This document shows, piece after piece, positions 9,732 through 19,392 of a stretch of 64,000 bases of DNA. This stretch comes from Gammaproteobacteria bacterium (GTDB taxonomy: Bacteria; Pseudomonadota; Gammaproteobacteria; Pseudomonadales; Pseudohongiellaceae), in assembly GCA_002706685.1 (NCBI GenBank), contig PALV01000011.1, forward strand, positions 496,001-560,000, in the 5' to 3' direction. How positions within the stretch are numbered: the first letter of the stretch is position 1; each line of letters begins with the position of its first letter. Both the position numbers and the translations under genes were made by a program. A model generated the notes under the pieces. It made no database searches and had not been told where the DNA came from. It saw only the letters and a list, made by a program, of their open reading frames with translations.

Positions 9732-10382
9732 TCAGTTCTGAATGGCCACGATCTGTAATTCAACGCGGCGGTTCATGGCGCGGCCTGATTCAGTGTCGTT
9801 GCTGGCAATTGGCTGATCCGGACCCACACCCTGAGTGATCAGTCGGCCCTGGTCGATGCCGTTTGCGGCTAGATAATTGGCGACGCTATTGGCGCGGCGA
9901 TCCGACAGGTTGTAGTTGTAATCGCGCGAGCCGGTGGAGTCGGTATGGCCGGTTACGCGCAATCGGGTATCCACATACTTGGCGAGAACCTGTGAAACCG
10001 AGTCCAGTACCGGATTGAAGTTCGGGCGAATCGAATATTCATTGGTATTAAACGTGATGTTCCCAGGCATGATCAATTCCAGCTGATCACCATTGCGTTG
10101 TACCTGCACCCCGCTACCCTGTAGCTCCTGGCGCAACTCAGCTTCCTGGGCGTCCATATAAGCGCCCACGCCAGCGCCAATTGCGCCACAACCGAGAGCA
10201 GCATTGCGGGCTCGAGTGCCGCTTTCAGCGGCGCCGATCAGTCCACACACAACACCGCCGATCGCACCATAGGTCGCGGCGCGGCTGGTCTGCTGTTCGC
10301 CTGTGTAGGGATTGATTGTGGTGCATGCAGCAAGCGCTGCGGTCATGACTGCTGTGCCAATCAGTTTGCCGGTAGTAGACAT
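9732..10382 (-). CDS. OmpA family lipoprotein (YiaD-like)
   Basis: Lipobox LAAC, glycine-zipper, OmpA C-terminal 'VTGHTDSTGSRDYNYNLSDRRANSVANYL'. Confidence 0.93.
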   Translation of the reverse strand: MSTTGKLIGTAVMTAALAACTTINPYTGEQQTSRAATYGAIGGVVCGLIGAAESGTRARNAALGCGAIGAGVGAYMDAQEAELRQELQGSGVQVQRNGDQLELIMPGNITFNTNEYSIRPNFNPVLDSVSQVLAKYVDTRLRVTGHTDSTGSRDYNYNLSDRRANSVANYLAANGIDQGRLITQGVGPDQPIASNDTESGRAMNRRVELQIVAIQN

Positions 10383-10435
10383 AAAATACTCCTTTTGCGT
10401 CCTGGTTTAGTCAGTAAACGACTGTCCGGGTTGAA

Positions 10436-10999
10436 TTATTCCGCATCAACCGGCGCATCTGACTGATGGTCGACAAAAATCAGCTCGTCGGTGGCAAAGC
10501 CGGCATGTTCCGCCATCGACACAAGGCGAGCCTGGGTATCTGCTGCCAGATCTCTCTGCCTGGCCAGTATCCACAGGTAGTTGTAGTTGTTGCCAGTTAT
10601 CAGCGCCCATTCATAAGCATCCTGATCCAGTGCAACGATATTGTAGGATGCGTAGAAAGGGCCGAAGAAGCTGACTTCCAGCGCCCCCTGAGATGACTCT
10701 CCGGCGAATCGTGCCCGGCCTGTCGCCTGTTCCCACTCACCGTCCTCGGCATTATAGCCGCGGTTGATCACGGCGATACTGCCGTCCGGGTTTTCTGAAT
10801 ACTCCGCTGTCACATTGCTGAGCCCGCGCTCGAAGCGATGGTCCAGTCTGGCGATCTCATACCACTGTCCCAGATAGCGCTGCAGCTGAAAGTCGTCGAC
10901 GACGCGTAACTCGCCTGGCGGCGAGCCCGTGCAGGCCACCAGCATGCCCATGGCAGCTGCAATCAAGGTGGTATGCAGAACCCGTTTGTACACGACCAT
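10436..10999 (-). CDS. blc: lipocalin family lipoprotein (Blc-like)
   Basis: Lipobox LVAC, lipocalin signature 'YLGQWYEIARLDHRFERGLSNVTAEY'; start at internal ATG, longer ORF begins 11050. Confidence 0.9.
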   Translation of the reverse strand: MVVYKRVLHTTLIAAAMGMLVACTGSPPGELRVVDDFQLQRYLGQWYEIARLDHRFERGLSNVTAEYSENPDGSIAVINRGYNAEDGEWEQATGRARFAGESSQGALEVSFFGPFYASYNIVALDQDAYEWALITGNNYNYLWILARQRDLAADTQARLVSMAEHAGFATDELIFVDHQSDAPVDAE

Positions 11000-11015
11000 A
11001 AGGCTGTCCACGGTC

Positions 11016-12554
11016 TCACAGCGCATCAATGTGCTCCAGAACAAAGTCACCGCGTTTTTTTAGTGCCCGCTTTTTATCTTCGGACATTTTGTCGAGATTA
11101 CGATAAATCATACTCATGCGCGGATTGTCTCTCAATAGAGTGTCATGTCGCATGATGAAATGCCAGTAAAGACTGTTGAAGGGACAGCTGTCATCATCCA
11201 CCGCTGTTTTTACCGAGTAATGGCAGTGTTTGCAGTAGTCCGACATCCGGTTGATGTACGAACCGGACGCGGCATAGGGTTTGCTGGCCATCAGGCCGCC
11301 ATCGGCGTGCATGACCATGCCCAGCGTGTTGGGCAGCTCCACCCAGTCGTAGGCGTCTGCGTAAACCGCCAGATACCAGTCGCAGATCTGCGTTGGCTCA
11401 ATGCCGGTCAGCAATGCAAAATTGCCGGTAACCATAAGGCGTTGAATGTGGTGTGCGTAGGCATTGTCGAAGGTGTTTTTCAGACTCTGTGCCATGCAGT
11501 TCATGCGCGTGTCACCGGTCCAGTAACACGCTGGCAGATTGCGCTGATTCCTAAAGTAGTTGTGTTCGGCATAGTCTGGCATCAGCCACCAGTAAAGCCC
11601 GCGCACGTATTCGCGCCAGCCGATGATCTGGCGTATGAATCCTTCGGCGGCGTTGATGGGCACATCACCTTTTTGCCAGGCACGTTCCGCTGCCTTGCAC
11701 ACTTCGACAGGGGACAGGAGGCCCATATTCAGACTGGTGGCCAGCAGGCTATGAAACAGGAATGGCTGCCGGTGGCTCATGGCATCCTGGTACTGGCCAA
11801 AATCGGGCAGGCAGTGTTTGACGAAAAATCGTAACGCAGACTGCGCCTGCTTGCGTGTTCTTGGCCACTGAAACTGATCAGCGCCCGCATCCAGATGACC
11901 TGGATGGTCAGAAAAGTTCTCAGCGACAAGTTTGATGACTTCACGATCAACACTGTCCACATCAAAGCCTTTGCGATCCGGTATGTCTACGTCATCGCGC
12001 AGCGACTTGCGGTTTTCAGCATCGTAGTTCCACTCGCCGCCAGCTGGCTGGTCGTCCTCCATAAGCAATCCGGTTTTGCGCCGCATCTGCCGATAGAAAT
12101 ATTCCATGCGTAGCTGTTTTTTGCCTTGCGCCCACTCGGCAAATTCTTTTTTGTTGCATATGAATCGGGAGTCGCCCAGAACGGAGACTTCAATATCAAG
12201 CTCTGATGACCAGTTGTCGATCTGCTGTTGCAGGCGATGCTCGCCGCACTCGGTAACAACCCAGCTGTCGACCCTGTATTTGCCAGCAACTTCTTTGATG
12301 ACATCCGCAAACTTTTTCAGTCGGCTGTCAGGCTCATATTTGTAATAGTGAACACGCCAGCCATCGGCTTCCAGCTCGCTGGCAAAATGTCGCATGCCAC
12401 TGAAAAGCAGGGCAATCTTCTGTTTGTGGTGTTTGACATAGGTGGCTTCTTCATAAAGCTCGGCCATGACAACGAGATCCTTCCCGCGGTCAAGCGCCTC
12501 CAGCGTAGGCAGGTCGCTGTCCAGCTGGTCGCCCAGTATCAGTCCAGCTCGCAC
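11016..12554 (-). CDS. cryptochrome/photolyase family protein, prokaryotic FeS (6-4) photolyase type
   Basis: 'LILGDQLDSDLPTLE' N-terminus, FAD-domain 'GFIRQIIGWREYVRGLYW', C-terminal cysteines 'YCKHCHYSVKTAVDDDSCPFNSLYWHF'. Confidence 0.93.
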   Translation of the reverse strand: MRAGLILGDQLDSDLPTLEALDRGKDLVVMAELYEEATYVKHHKQKIALLFSGMRHFASELEADGWRVHYYKYEPDSRLKKFADVIKEVAGKYRVDSWVVTECGEHRLQQQIDNWSSELDIEVSVLGDSRFICNKKEFAEWAQGKKQLRMEYFYRQMRRKTGLLMEDDQPAGGEWNYDAENRKSLRDDVDIPDRKGFDVDSVDREVIKLVAENFSDHPGHLDAGADQFQWPRTRKQAQSALRFFVKHCLPDFGQYQDAMSHRQPFLFHSLLATSLNMGLLSPVEVCKAAERAWQKGDVPINAAEGFIRQIIGWREYVRGLYWWLMPDYAEHNYFRNQRNLPACYWTGDTRMNCMAQSLKNTFDNAYAHHIQRLMVTGNFALLTGIEPTQICDWYLAVYADAYDWVELPNTLGMVMHADGGLMASKPYAASGSYINRMSDYCKHCHYSVKTAVDDDSCPFNSLYWHFIMRHDTLLRDNPRMSMIYRNLDKMSEDKKRALKKRGDFVLEHIDAL

Positions 12555-12557
12555 AAA

Positions 12558-14087
12558 TCAGCCCTTTCGACCTGAATCAAAGCGTAATAACTGATGCTGC
12601 AGCGAATCGCTCAGCTGGTGCAGAGAGTCACTGATGCCAGACAGTTCGCGCGCCTTTTTAAGATTCTGAGAGGCGATTTCATTGACTGACTGCAGATTGT
12701 TGACGACCTGATCGCCCGACACCGACTGCTGTTGCGCTGAGGCAGCAATCATGTCGTTCTGACTGGCCATTTGTGAAATCTCATGTGTCAGCTGCTGGAG
12801 GGTGCTGCTACCTTCATTTGCTGACACCAGGCACTCACCTACAGCTTCCTGGCTGCGCGTCATGGCCTGGCGGGCTGAGTCAGAGGTCTGCTGGAGTCGT
12901 TTGACGAGTTGCTGGATATCCTTGGTTGACTCGGAGCTGCGCCGGGACAGCGACCGCACCTGGTCGGCCACTACCGCGAACCCGCGGCCGTGGTCGCCTG
13001 CGCGGGCTGCTTCGATCGCCGCATTCAGCGCCAGCAGGTTGGTCTGTTCCGCAATGTCCTTGATGATGTCGACCACTTTGTCGATATCGTTTGCCTGGCT
13101 GGCGGTGTCGCTGACCGCTTTGCTGGTGATCTCAATGTCGTTCTGCAGCGCACCGATACTTTTGCTGATGCGCTGCACGACGGAACCACTGTCGGCGGCC
13201 AGTTCATTGGCGGTATTGGCGCCATTGGCAGCGTACTGAGCATACTGGGCAACCGTGGCAGTCGCTTCGCTCATTTCCTGCATGGCGTCGAACATCTGCT
13301 GGTTTACTGCCGCCTGGCGCTCAGCGCCCCGCTCAACGTCGGCCGCATTGCCGGTCAGCGAGCGGCCCATCTGCTGCAGGCTGCCGAGCTGGTGTTGAAC
13401 ATCCGCCACCAGTGCGCGCAACTGTTTGAGGAAAAGATTGAATGACTGGCTTGACTCGGAGTCGTGGTCAAGCTGCAGGGTGAGGTCCATACGATCGTCG
13501 TCACGTGTCAGCTTTTCACATGCTGCCGCCAGTGCCTGCCCTTCTGCGGCATCGGCAGCTGCCAGCCGGGCCAGATAGAAAAGTGCGCCTGCCTCCACCA
13601 ATACGTAGCCGGCATGAATGAATATCATGTGCCAATGTGCATGATCGGGTTCGGTTACCCAGACCGGGTAGCCACTTATCTGCAGATAAAAGAACAGGAA
13701 GTGATGGGTGGCTATCACCACCGTCGCGACCGCGATAGGCCGCCAGTCGCGATAGGCAATCAGCAGGGCAAGCAGCACAAAGATCGAGAAGTGCATCTCG
13801 ATGGTGCCGTAACTCTGATGAATATGCAGTCCCGACATGACCATAAAGGCCACTGCGATCAGGCTTCGAAAATGTTCGCCGAGGATATTGCTCTGCCAGG
13901 CCGCGATTGTGACGGCCAGCGTACCGCCGCCCACCAGCAGTGCACTGGTCCATGTACCATGCCAGGGCGCCAGCGCGAGTGCGTAAACCTGGCAGCCAAG
14001 CAACACGCCCATCATGATGCGATTGGTTTTGTCGAGATACTCGTTGCTGGATTCTCGGGTTGAGCGAGCTGAGGCGGAAATTGACAT
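12558..14087 (-). CDS. methyl-accepting chemotaxis protein with polytopic N-terminal sensor
   Basis: MCP signalling hairpin '[47 protein letters not shown]'; His-rich multi-TM N-terminus. Confidence 0.93.
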   Translation of the reverse strand: MSISASARSTRESSNEYLDKTNRIMMGVLLGCQVYALALAPWHGTWTSALLVGGGTLAVTIAAWQSNILGEHFRSLIAVAFMVMSGLHIHQSYGTIEMHFSIFVLLALLIAYRDWRPIAVATVVIATHHFLFFYLQISGYPVWVTEPDHAHWHMIFIHAGYVLVEAGALFYLARLAAADAAEGQALAAACEKLTRDDDRMDLTLQLDHDSESSQSFNLFLKQLRALVADVQHQLGSLQQMGRSLTGNAADVERGAERQAAVNQQMFDAMQEMSEATATVAQYAQYAANGANTANELAADSGSVVQRISKSIGALQNDIEITSKAVSDTASQANDIDKVVDIIKDIAEQTNLLALNAAIEAARAGDHGRGFAVVADQVRSLSRRSSESTKDIQQLVKRLQQTSDSARQAMTRSQEAVGECLVSANEGSSTLQQLTHEISQMASQNDMIAASAQQQSVSGDQVVNNLQSVNEIASQNLKKARELSGISDSLHQLSDSLQHQLLRFDSGRKG

Positions 14088-14212
14088 AAGACGACTTCGC
14101 AAAAAGATGAATGAACGAGCTGGATAACATCAGGCACATGATGACGCTTGGCGGCTCGGTTTAGATACGCGATCCTTTGCGTTTTGGTTCAAGGCTTAAA
14201 ATTGTTATTTTG

Positions 14213-14230
14213 CTGTCACATATCTGTGCT
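14213..14230 (+). promoter_or_regulatory. PHO-box-like PhoB site
   Basis: CTGTCACATATCTGTGCT matches 15 of 18 positions of the PHO box CTGTCATAWAWCTGTCAY; about 50 bp upstream of the PhoX-like gene. Confidence 0.6.
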
Positions 14231-14280
14231 GAAATCGAGAGCCAAATTTAACGACCCCCAATAGAACTGGTGAAAAAGCA

Positions 14281-15786
14281 ATGAGTAGTTCAGCACCCAG
14301 CGCCAAGCGCAATCTTCCTGTAAACATTATCGGCTCGCGCCGCAATTTCCTTAGGGGTAGTGCCATGACAGCAGCCCTTGTGTCTTCTCCTTTGGTACAG
14401 GCATTCCAGTCTTTGTCGACACGTCAGGTCACTACAGGCGGCCCCGCGTCTCGACGCATGGACAGCCCTTACGGACCAATACGTCCGGTCAAGGATGAAG
14501 TGACGGGCCTGGAGCTGCTGCAGTTGCCGGAAGGTTTCTCCTACGCCAGCCTGTCCTGGGCGGGCGACGTCATGGCGGATGGCAACCCGGTGCCCGCACG
14601 GCACGACGGCATGGGTGTAATTGCTGTTGATGGCGATACCATCATACTGGTGCGCAATCACGAGGTTGGCTCTGGTCGTCCGATTTCAGCTGCCACCGTT
14701 TACGATGCAGGTATGGTGTCGGACAGCGCCCGCGCGGGTGGCGGCAATACCACGATTCATTTCTCACGCAGCAATCGTCGGGAGATCCAGACGATTCCAA
14801 GCCTGGGCGGCACCATGGTCAATTGTGCTGGTGGCGTCACGCCGTGGGGAACCTGGCTGAGCTGTGAAGAAACCATTCACGATGCAAGCGCCACTGGCGG
14901 CCGTCGTCACGGCTACGTGTTTGAGGTGCCTGCTGATCCGGCTGCCACCACGGGCGTTCCGATTGTTGGCATGGGACGTTTTGAACATGAAGCTGTTGCC
15001 ATCGATCCGGCGAGCAGTTACGCCTACCTGACTGAAGACAATCGCAATCAGTCGCCCATCTACCGCTATGTGCCAGACAACACCAGTCAACAGGCTGGTG
15101 CGCTGGAGCAGGGCGGACGCCTGCAGGCTGCCCGTATCAAGTCCATGCACGGCGCCGAATTGCTTGCCCCCGCAATGGGTGATGAATACGAGCTGGAGTG
15201 GGTCGACATCGCAGACCCGGATATGGACCCGCAAGGAGACACCAGCGGTCCCTGCGTGCAGGCTCGCGCGGCGGGTGCATTCACGATAAGCCGTGGTGAG
15301 GGTATCTGGTACCACGAAGGCCTGATGTACATCGTGGACACCAGCGCTGGTGTCAATGATGAGGGGCGTGCTGGATATGGTGAAGGTGCGGTGTGGATGC
15401 TGGATCCTCACGAAAATCGACTGCGCTGTATCTTCGCCTCGACCGATGCCAACATGGCCAATAACCCGGATAACGTGTCGATCAGCCCCCGCGGTGGCAT
15501 TGTCATGTGCGAAGACGGCGGTGGTGTCGAGGACGAATTTGGGCTCGGCGAGCGAGTGATGGGCCTGACACCCACGGGTGAGTCTTACATTCTGGTCAAA
15601 AACAACGTGGTGTTGTCCGATACGGACATCTCGGTAAGCGGCAAAGTCGCCGAGCCGGGTGACTACCGCCAGACTGAAATTGCCGGTGCCTGCTTCGATC
15701 CCTCAGGCGAGATTCTGTTCATCAATGTCCAGAATCCCGGTATCACGTTTGCCATCTGGGGTCCGTGGGAACGCGGCCCGATCTGA
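14281..15786 (+). CDS. PhoX-like / DUF839 family phosphatase, Tat-exported
   Basis: Tat motif SRRNFLRG; DUF839 segments 'GGTMVNCAGGVTPWGTWLSCEE', 'HEAVAIDPASSYAYLTEDNR'. Confidence 0.88.
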   Translation: MSSSAPSAKRNLPVNIIGSRRNFLRGSAMTAALVSSPLVQAFQSLSTRQVTTGGPASRRMDSPYGPIRPVKDEVTGLELLQLPEGFSYASLSWAGDVMADGNPVPARHDGMGVIAVDGDTIILVRNHEVGSGRPISAATVYDAGMVSDSARAGGGNTTIHFSRSNRREIQTIPSLGGTMVNCAGGVTPWGTWLSCEETIHDASATGGRRHGYVFEVPADPAATTGVPIVGMGRFEHEAVAIDPASSYAYLTEDNRNQSPIYRYVPDNTSQQAGALEQGGRLQAARIKSMHGAELLAPAMGDEYELEWVDIADPDMDPQGDTSGPCVQARAAGAFTISRGEGIWYHEGLMYIVDTSAGVNDEGRAGYGEGAVWMLDPHENRLRCIFASTDANMANNPDNVSISPRGGIVMCEDGGGVEDEFGLGERVMGLTPTGESYILVKNNVVLSDTDISVSGKVAEPGDYRQTEIAGACFDPSGEILFINVQNPGITFAIWGPWERGPI

Positions 15787-15826
15787 CGCCAAGGCAGCGC
15801 TGGCCGGTAGCGCTGACACCACCCAT

Positions 15827-16822
15827 TTACTCCGGGTCGGCGTCAGCCTGCTCCTGGCGGCGGGTGCCAGCCAGTATGCCGGGCAGTGCATAGTTGCCCT
15901 CATGGCATGCATACTCGTAAATGCGTTCTCCCTCAGGTCGGGCGTATAACACCATCTCTGCCGTCCAGGGCGCCGTGTAGGCTACCGGGTCGTTCATGGT
16001 AAAGCTGTACACGATCTCCGTTTCAGACACCATGCGCAGTCGCTCCGTTACTTCAAGCCCCGGCCCTGAGCCGTAATGCGATTGCTGCGGATGCAGGTGG
16101 CGCGTGCTGATGACCAGCGTATCGTTGTCCCAGTAGCCGGTGGAGTCACCCATCCATTTGTAGATCTCGGGCGGCTGGTGATCACTGTTCAGGCGGATGA
16201 TACGCGCGTCGTGCATCATCTCCGCCATGATCACCACATAATCCTCAGTCTGTATGATCTGATAGTTGTTGTTGTAGATGATGGGCATCATGGGCGGACC
16301 GGCGCTGGAATTGGATGTGCGGAAGTCATAGAACAACAGGCAGCGCTCACCGATTGTCGCCATTTCCGGACCCAGAAACGCCTCATCACCATGTTCGTCG
16401 CGCCAGCGCTCCATCATGTTCTGTTCCGGCGCGCCCTCCCGAAACGGTATCTGACCATCTGGCGGGTCGATGATCATTGATGTGCGATATTCCCCATCTA
16501 TGTGCAGCACCTGGCTGCCGCGATCCAGCCAGAACAGGTTATATGCCGCTGCGGTATTGCCGTCGCTGGGTGGTGGTCGGTCGGGGTCACTGGGAGCGTT
16601 GCCGCGTTCCTCAGCCGCCAGGGCGCGTTGCTGCAGTTCAATCGCCTCTTCTTCAGACATCGCCTGCCGGTCACCAAACCGCTCAGGTCGCTCCAGAGGC
16701 GTCTGTGTGGCATTGGTCCAGATACCCTGAAGGTCGGGTTTGCCCTCAGGCGTTCTGGGCAGCTCGGCGGCTACCGCGCCGAGAGTAAAGCTGGCCAGAA
16801 TCGGGATCATGAAAAGTTTCAT
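15827..16822 (-). CDS. exported protein of unknown function ('RTPEGKPDLQGIW' family)
   Basis: Signal peptide MKLFMIPILASFTLGAVAA followed by ELPRTPEGKPDLQGIWTNA; start taken at internal ATG. Confidence 0.75.
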   Translation of the reverse strand: MKLFMIPILASFTLGAVAAELPRTPEGKPDLQGIWTNATQTPLERPERFGDRQAMSEEEAIELQQRALAAEERGNAPSDPDRPPPSDGNTAAAYNLFWLDRGSQVLHIDGEYRTSMIIDPPDGQIPFREGAPEQNMMERWRDEHGDEAFLGPEMATIGERCLLFYDFRTSNSSAGPPMMPIIYNNNYQIIQTEDYVVIMAEMMHDARIIRLNSDHQPPEIYKWMGDSTGYWDNDTLVISTRHLHPQQSHYGSGPGLEVTERLRMVSETEIVYSFTMNDPVAYTAPWTAEMVLYARPEGERIYEYACHEGNYALPGILAGTRRQEQADADPE

Positions 16823-16933
16823 GGCTCGCTCCTGCGTTGTCGTTATTGTGCTTATAAGTTTCTTTATTGTCGTTGCTGCTGCCGCCGACAGAGCGCTGCA
16901 TGTGCCTAAGCTACCCCCCCGGTGTGGCGGCAT

Positions 16934-16990
16934 GCAAATAATTCTCATCTTTTTTACGAGCGCTATTGACAATCATTCTTATTTGCATTT
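16934..16990. promoter_or_regulatory. tandem Fur-box-like sites upstream of bfd
   Basis: GCAAATAATTCTCATCTTT (16934-16952) and TGACAATCATTCTTA (16967-16981), the latter resembling the 7-1-7 motif TGATAAT-N-ATTATCA. Confidence 0.55.
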
Positions 16991-17076
16991 AAGCTTGCAT
17001 TCACTGGCGGAATCCACACCGCAATACCTGCCAGTAGTAAACCTGCTAACGAGACCTGCAAACGAGAAAAGCGCCC

Positions 17077-17274
17077 ATGTACGTATGCATCTGCCAGCAA
17101 ATCACTGATACTCAGATCCGCGAGTTCTGCAAAGGTCGTTCAGTTTCTATGAGCGAAGTACGTGCCGAGCTTGGTCTGGCCAGTGACTGCGGTCGTTGTG
17201 GCAAATTCGCTAAACAAATCATGGCAGAAGTCGCTCAACAGGTCGATACATCGTCCATTGCCTACGCCGCCTGA
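17077..17274 (+). CDS. bfd: bacterioferritin-associated ferredoxin
   Basis: 65 aa, 'MYVCICQQITDTQIREFC...ELGLASDCGRCGKFA' with the four Bfd cysteines. Confidence 0.93.
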   Translation: MYVCICQQITDTQIREFCKGRSVSMSEVRAELGLASDCGRCGKFAKQIMAEVAQQVDTSSIAYAA

Positions 17275-17300
17275 CGCCATCGCGTCTGCAGGTGCCAATC

Positions 17301-17340
17301 GCAATCATTCTCTTTATCTTTTTCCATTATTATCAATAAC
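17301..17340. promoter_or_regulatory. Fur-box-like sequence upstream of bfr
   Basis: GCAATCATTCTCTTTATC plus CCATTATTATCAATAA. Confidence 0.4.
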
Positions 17341-17423
17341 TTGAATTAAGTTCTGGCTTGACTTTTGCCAGTATTCAACGCACGCTTGCGCCTAAGAATC
17401 AATGCAGTCCGAAGGAGCAGGCT

Positions 17424-17888
17424 ATGAAATCCGATAAAACCATGATCAAACACCTGAACAAGGCGTTGGGGAATGAGCTGGTTGCCATCAACCAGTATTT
17501 TCTGCACTCGCGTATGTTCAAGGACCGCGGCTTGACCAAACTGGCGGACAAGGAATACGAAGAGTCAATTGACGAGATGAAGCATGCCGATCAGCTGATC
17601 GAGCGTATCCTTTACCTGGAAGGGCTTCCCAACCTGCAGAGCCTGGGCAAATTGCTGATCGGCGAACATACCCGTGAAATGCTGGAGTGTGATCTCAAGC
17701 TGGAAAATCAGGCCATTCCGGATCTGCGCGATGGTATAGAGTACGCCGAATCCATCCGCGACTACGGCAGCCGTGAACTGCTGGTGTCCATTCTGGAAAG
17801 CGAAGAAGAACACGTTGACTGGCTGGAGACCCAGCTGCAACTGATCGACAATGTCGGTATCGAGAATTACCAGCAGTCCATGATTTAA
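17424..17888 (+). CDS. bfr: bacterioferritin
   Basis: '[22 protein letters not shown]...[23 protein letters not shown]' with conserved ferroxidase residues and heme Met. Confidence 0.96.
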   Translation: MKSDKTMIKHLNKALGNELVAINQYFLHSRMFKDRGLTKLADKEYEESIDEMKHADQLIERILYLEGLPNLQSLGKLLIGEHTREMLECDLKLENQAIPDLRDGIEYAESIRDYGSRELLVSILESEEEHVDWLETQLQLIDNVGIENYQQSMI

Positions 17889-17891
17889 GGC

Positions 17892-18971
17892 TTACAGACC
17901 CTCCAGAAACTCCAGCAGGGCTGCATTGGTTTCTTCCGGCAGCTCCTGCTGAATCCAGTGACCGGCCTCCGGCAGCAGTATGACGCCGCGCAGGTCGTCC
18001 ACCACCCGACGCATGGCGCCTTCCAGACGACCCTGGCTGGCGCCGGCGATCACCACATCATTCTCACCGGCAATAAACAGGGTTGGCACCGTGACACGGG
18101 CGTTGGCTAGTTGCGGTGTGATTTCCCAGTTGCGGTGAAAGTTGCGGTAGTAGTTAACGCCGCCGCGAAAGCCAGCCGCGCTGAACTGCTTAACAAAGTA
18201 GTCGAGATCTTCTTCGGTCAGCCAGTCAGGCAGCCCGACCGGTGCGCCGAGTCGCGGAATCCAGCCACCTGCCGAGCGATGACGGTCTGTGACCTGTGGC
18301 GGATGGCGCGGTGAGTCCGGCGACAGGTACAGCCGGCTCAGGATGCCGCGCGGATCAGCGTCATATTCAGCCTCGGCCACGCCGGGTTCCTGGTGATAGA
18401 GGATGTAGTAGAAGTTATCGCCGTAAGCGTTGCGCCAGCTCACCAGTGGCGATTCCGCAGCACGTCCGCTGTAGGGGACGCTCATGGCGACCAGCGCCGA
18501 AAAGCGCTCCGGGTGCAACAGGACTGTGTTCCAGGCTACGATGGAGCCCCAGTCGTGGCCGATCAGGATCGCCTGATCCTCGCCATAGGCATCGACGATG
18601 CCAACAATATCGGCGGCTATGGTCACAATGTCGTAATCCTCAACATCGGGTGGTGCGTCGGTGCCGCCATATCCGCGCATGTCAGGCGCAACCACCCGAT
18701 AACCAGCCTCGGCAACAGCCTTGATCTGGTGGCGCCAGGAATACCAGGACTCTGGCCAGCCATGCGCCATGATGACAAGCGGGCCGGAGTCACCCATGGT
18801 GGCCAGCCGCATGCGAATGCCGTTTGTCTCGATGTACCGAAAGCTGATGCCGTCTATTGGCGATTGTTCATCCATCAAAGGGTTCTCCTGTGCCCGTGTA
18901 TGCGTGCTGCCCAGCCCAAGTGATAACAACACCGCGCTTATGGTAAGCCACGTTCTGAATTTCCTGTTCAT
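17892..18971 (-). CDS. exported alpha/beta hydrolase, epoxide-hydrolase-like
   Basis: 'MAHGWPESWYSWRHQI', nucleophile elbow 'IGHDWGSIVAW', C-terminal His 'AGHWIQQE'; signal peptide at internal Met. Confidence 0.88.
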   Translation of the reverse strand: MNRKFRTWLTISAVLLSLGLGSTHTRAQENPLMDEQSPIDGISFRYIETNGIRMRLATMGDSGPLVIMAHGWPESWYSWRHQIKAVAEAGYRVVAPDMRGYGGTDAPPDVEDYDIVTIAADIVGIVDAYGEDQAILIGHDWGSIVAWNTVLLHPERFSALVAMSVPYSGRAAESPLVSWRNAYGDNFYYILYHQEPGVAEAEYDADPRGILSRLYLSPDSPRHPPQVTDRHRSAGGWIPRLGAPVGLPDWLTEEDLDYFVKQFSAAGFRGGVNYYRNFHRNWEITPQLANARVTVPTLFIAGENDVVIAGASQGRLEGAMRRVVDDLRGVILLPEAGHWIQQELPEETNAALLEFLEGL

Positions 18972-19041
18972 CGCCAGCCAGCCTCCTGTTTTTGCTATGA
19001 TGCTGAAGTTTCTCATAATCAGGATCGTGGTACATAGGTAG

Positions 19042-19362
19042 ATGTTCACATTAATGGATATGGTCTGGCTGGCTTTGCTGGCGCTGCTGGTCAACCACTG
19101 GTGGCGCTCGCGAGACGCCAAGGCTTTTGCCCTGCAATATGCAGCGCAGCGCTGTGCCGAGCTCGACCTGCAACTGCTCGATCAAAGCATGGTGCTGCGC
19201 AAAAGCCGGCTGCGCCGGGGCCAGGACGGTTTGCTGGCCTGGTTCCGCCGCTATGACTTTGAGTTCTCATCCACCGGAACCGAACGTTATTCGGGCTCCG
19301 TCGAGCTGTTGGGTAATCGTCTGCAGGCCATTGAGCTGGCACCGCATGTGACGGTTCACTGA
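19042..19362 (+). CDS. DUF3301-like small membrane-anchored protein
   Basis: N-terminal TM then 'QRCAELDLQLLDQSMVLRKSRLRRGQDGLLAWFRRYDFEFSSTG'. Confidence 0.75.
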   Translation: MFTLMDMVWLALLALLVNHWWRSRDAKAFALQYAAQRCAELDLQLLDQSMVLRKSRLRRGQDGLLAWFRRYDFEFSSTGTERYSGSVELLGNRLQAIELAPHVTVH

Positions 19363-19392
19363 TAGCTGGTCAGTCGGTCACCATCCATCATC

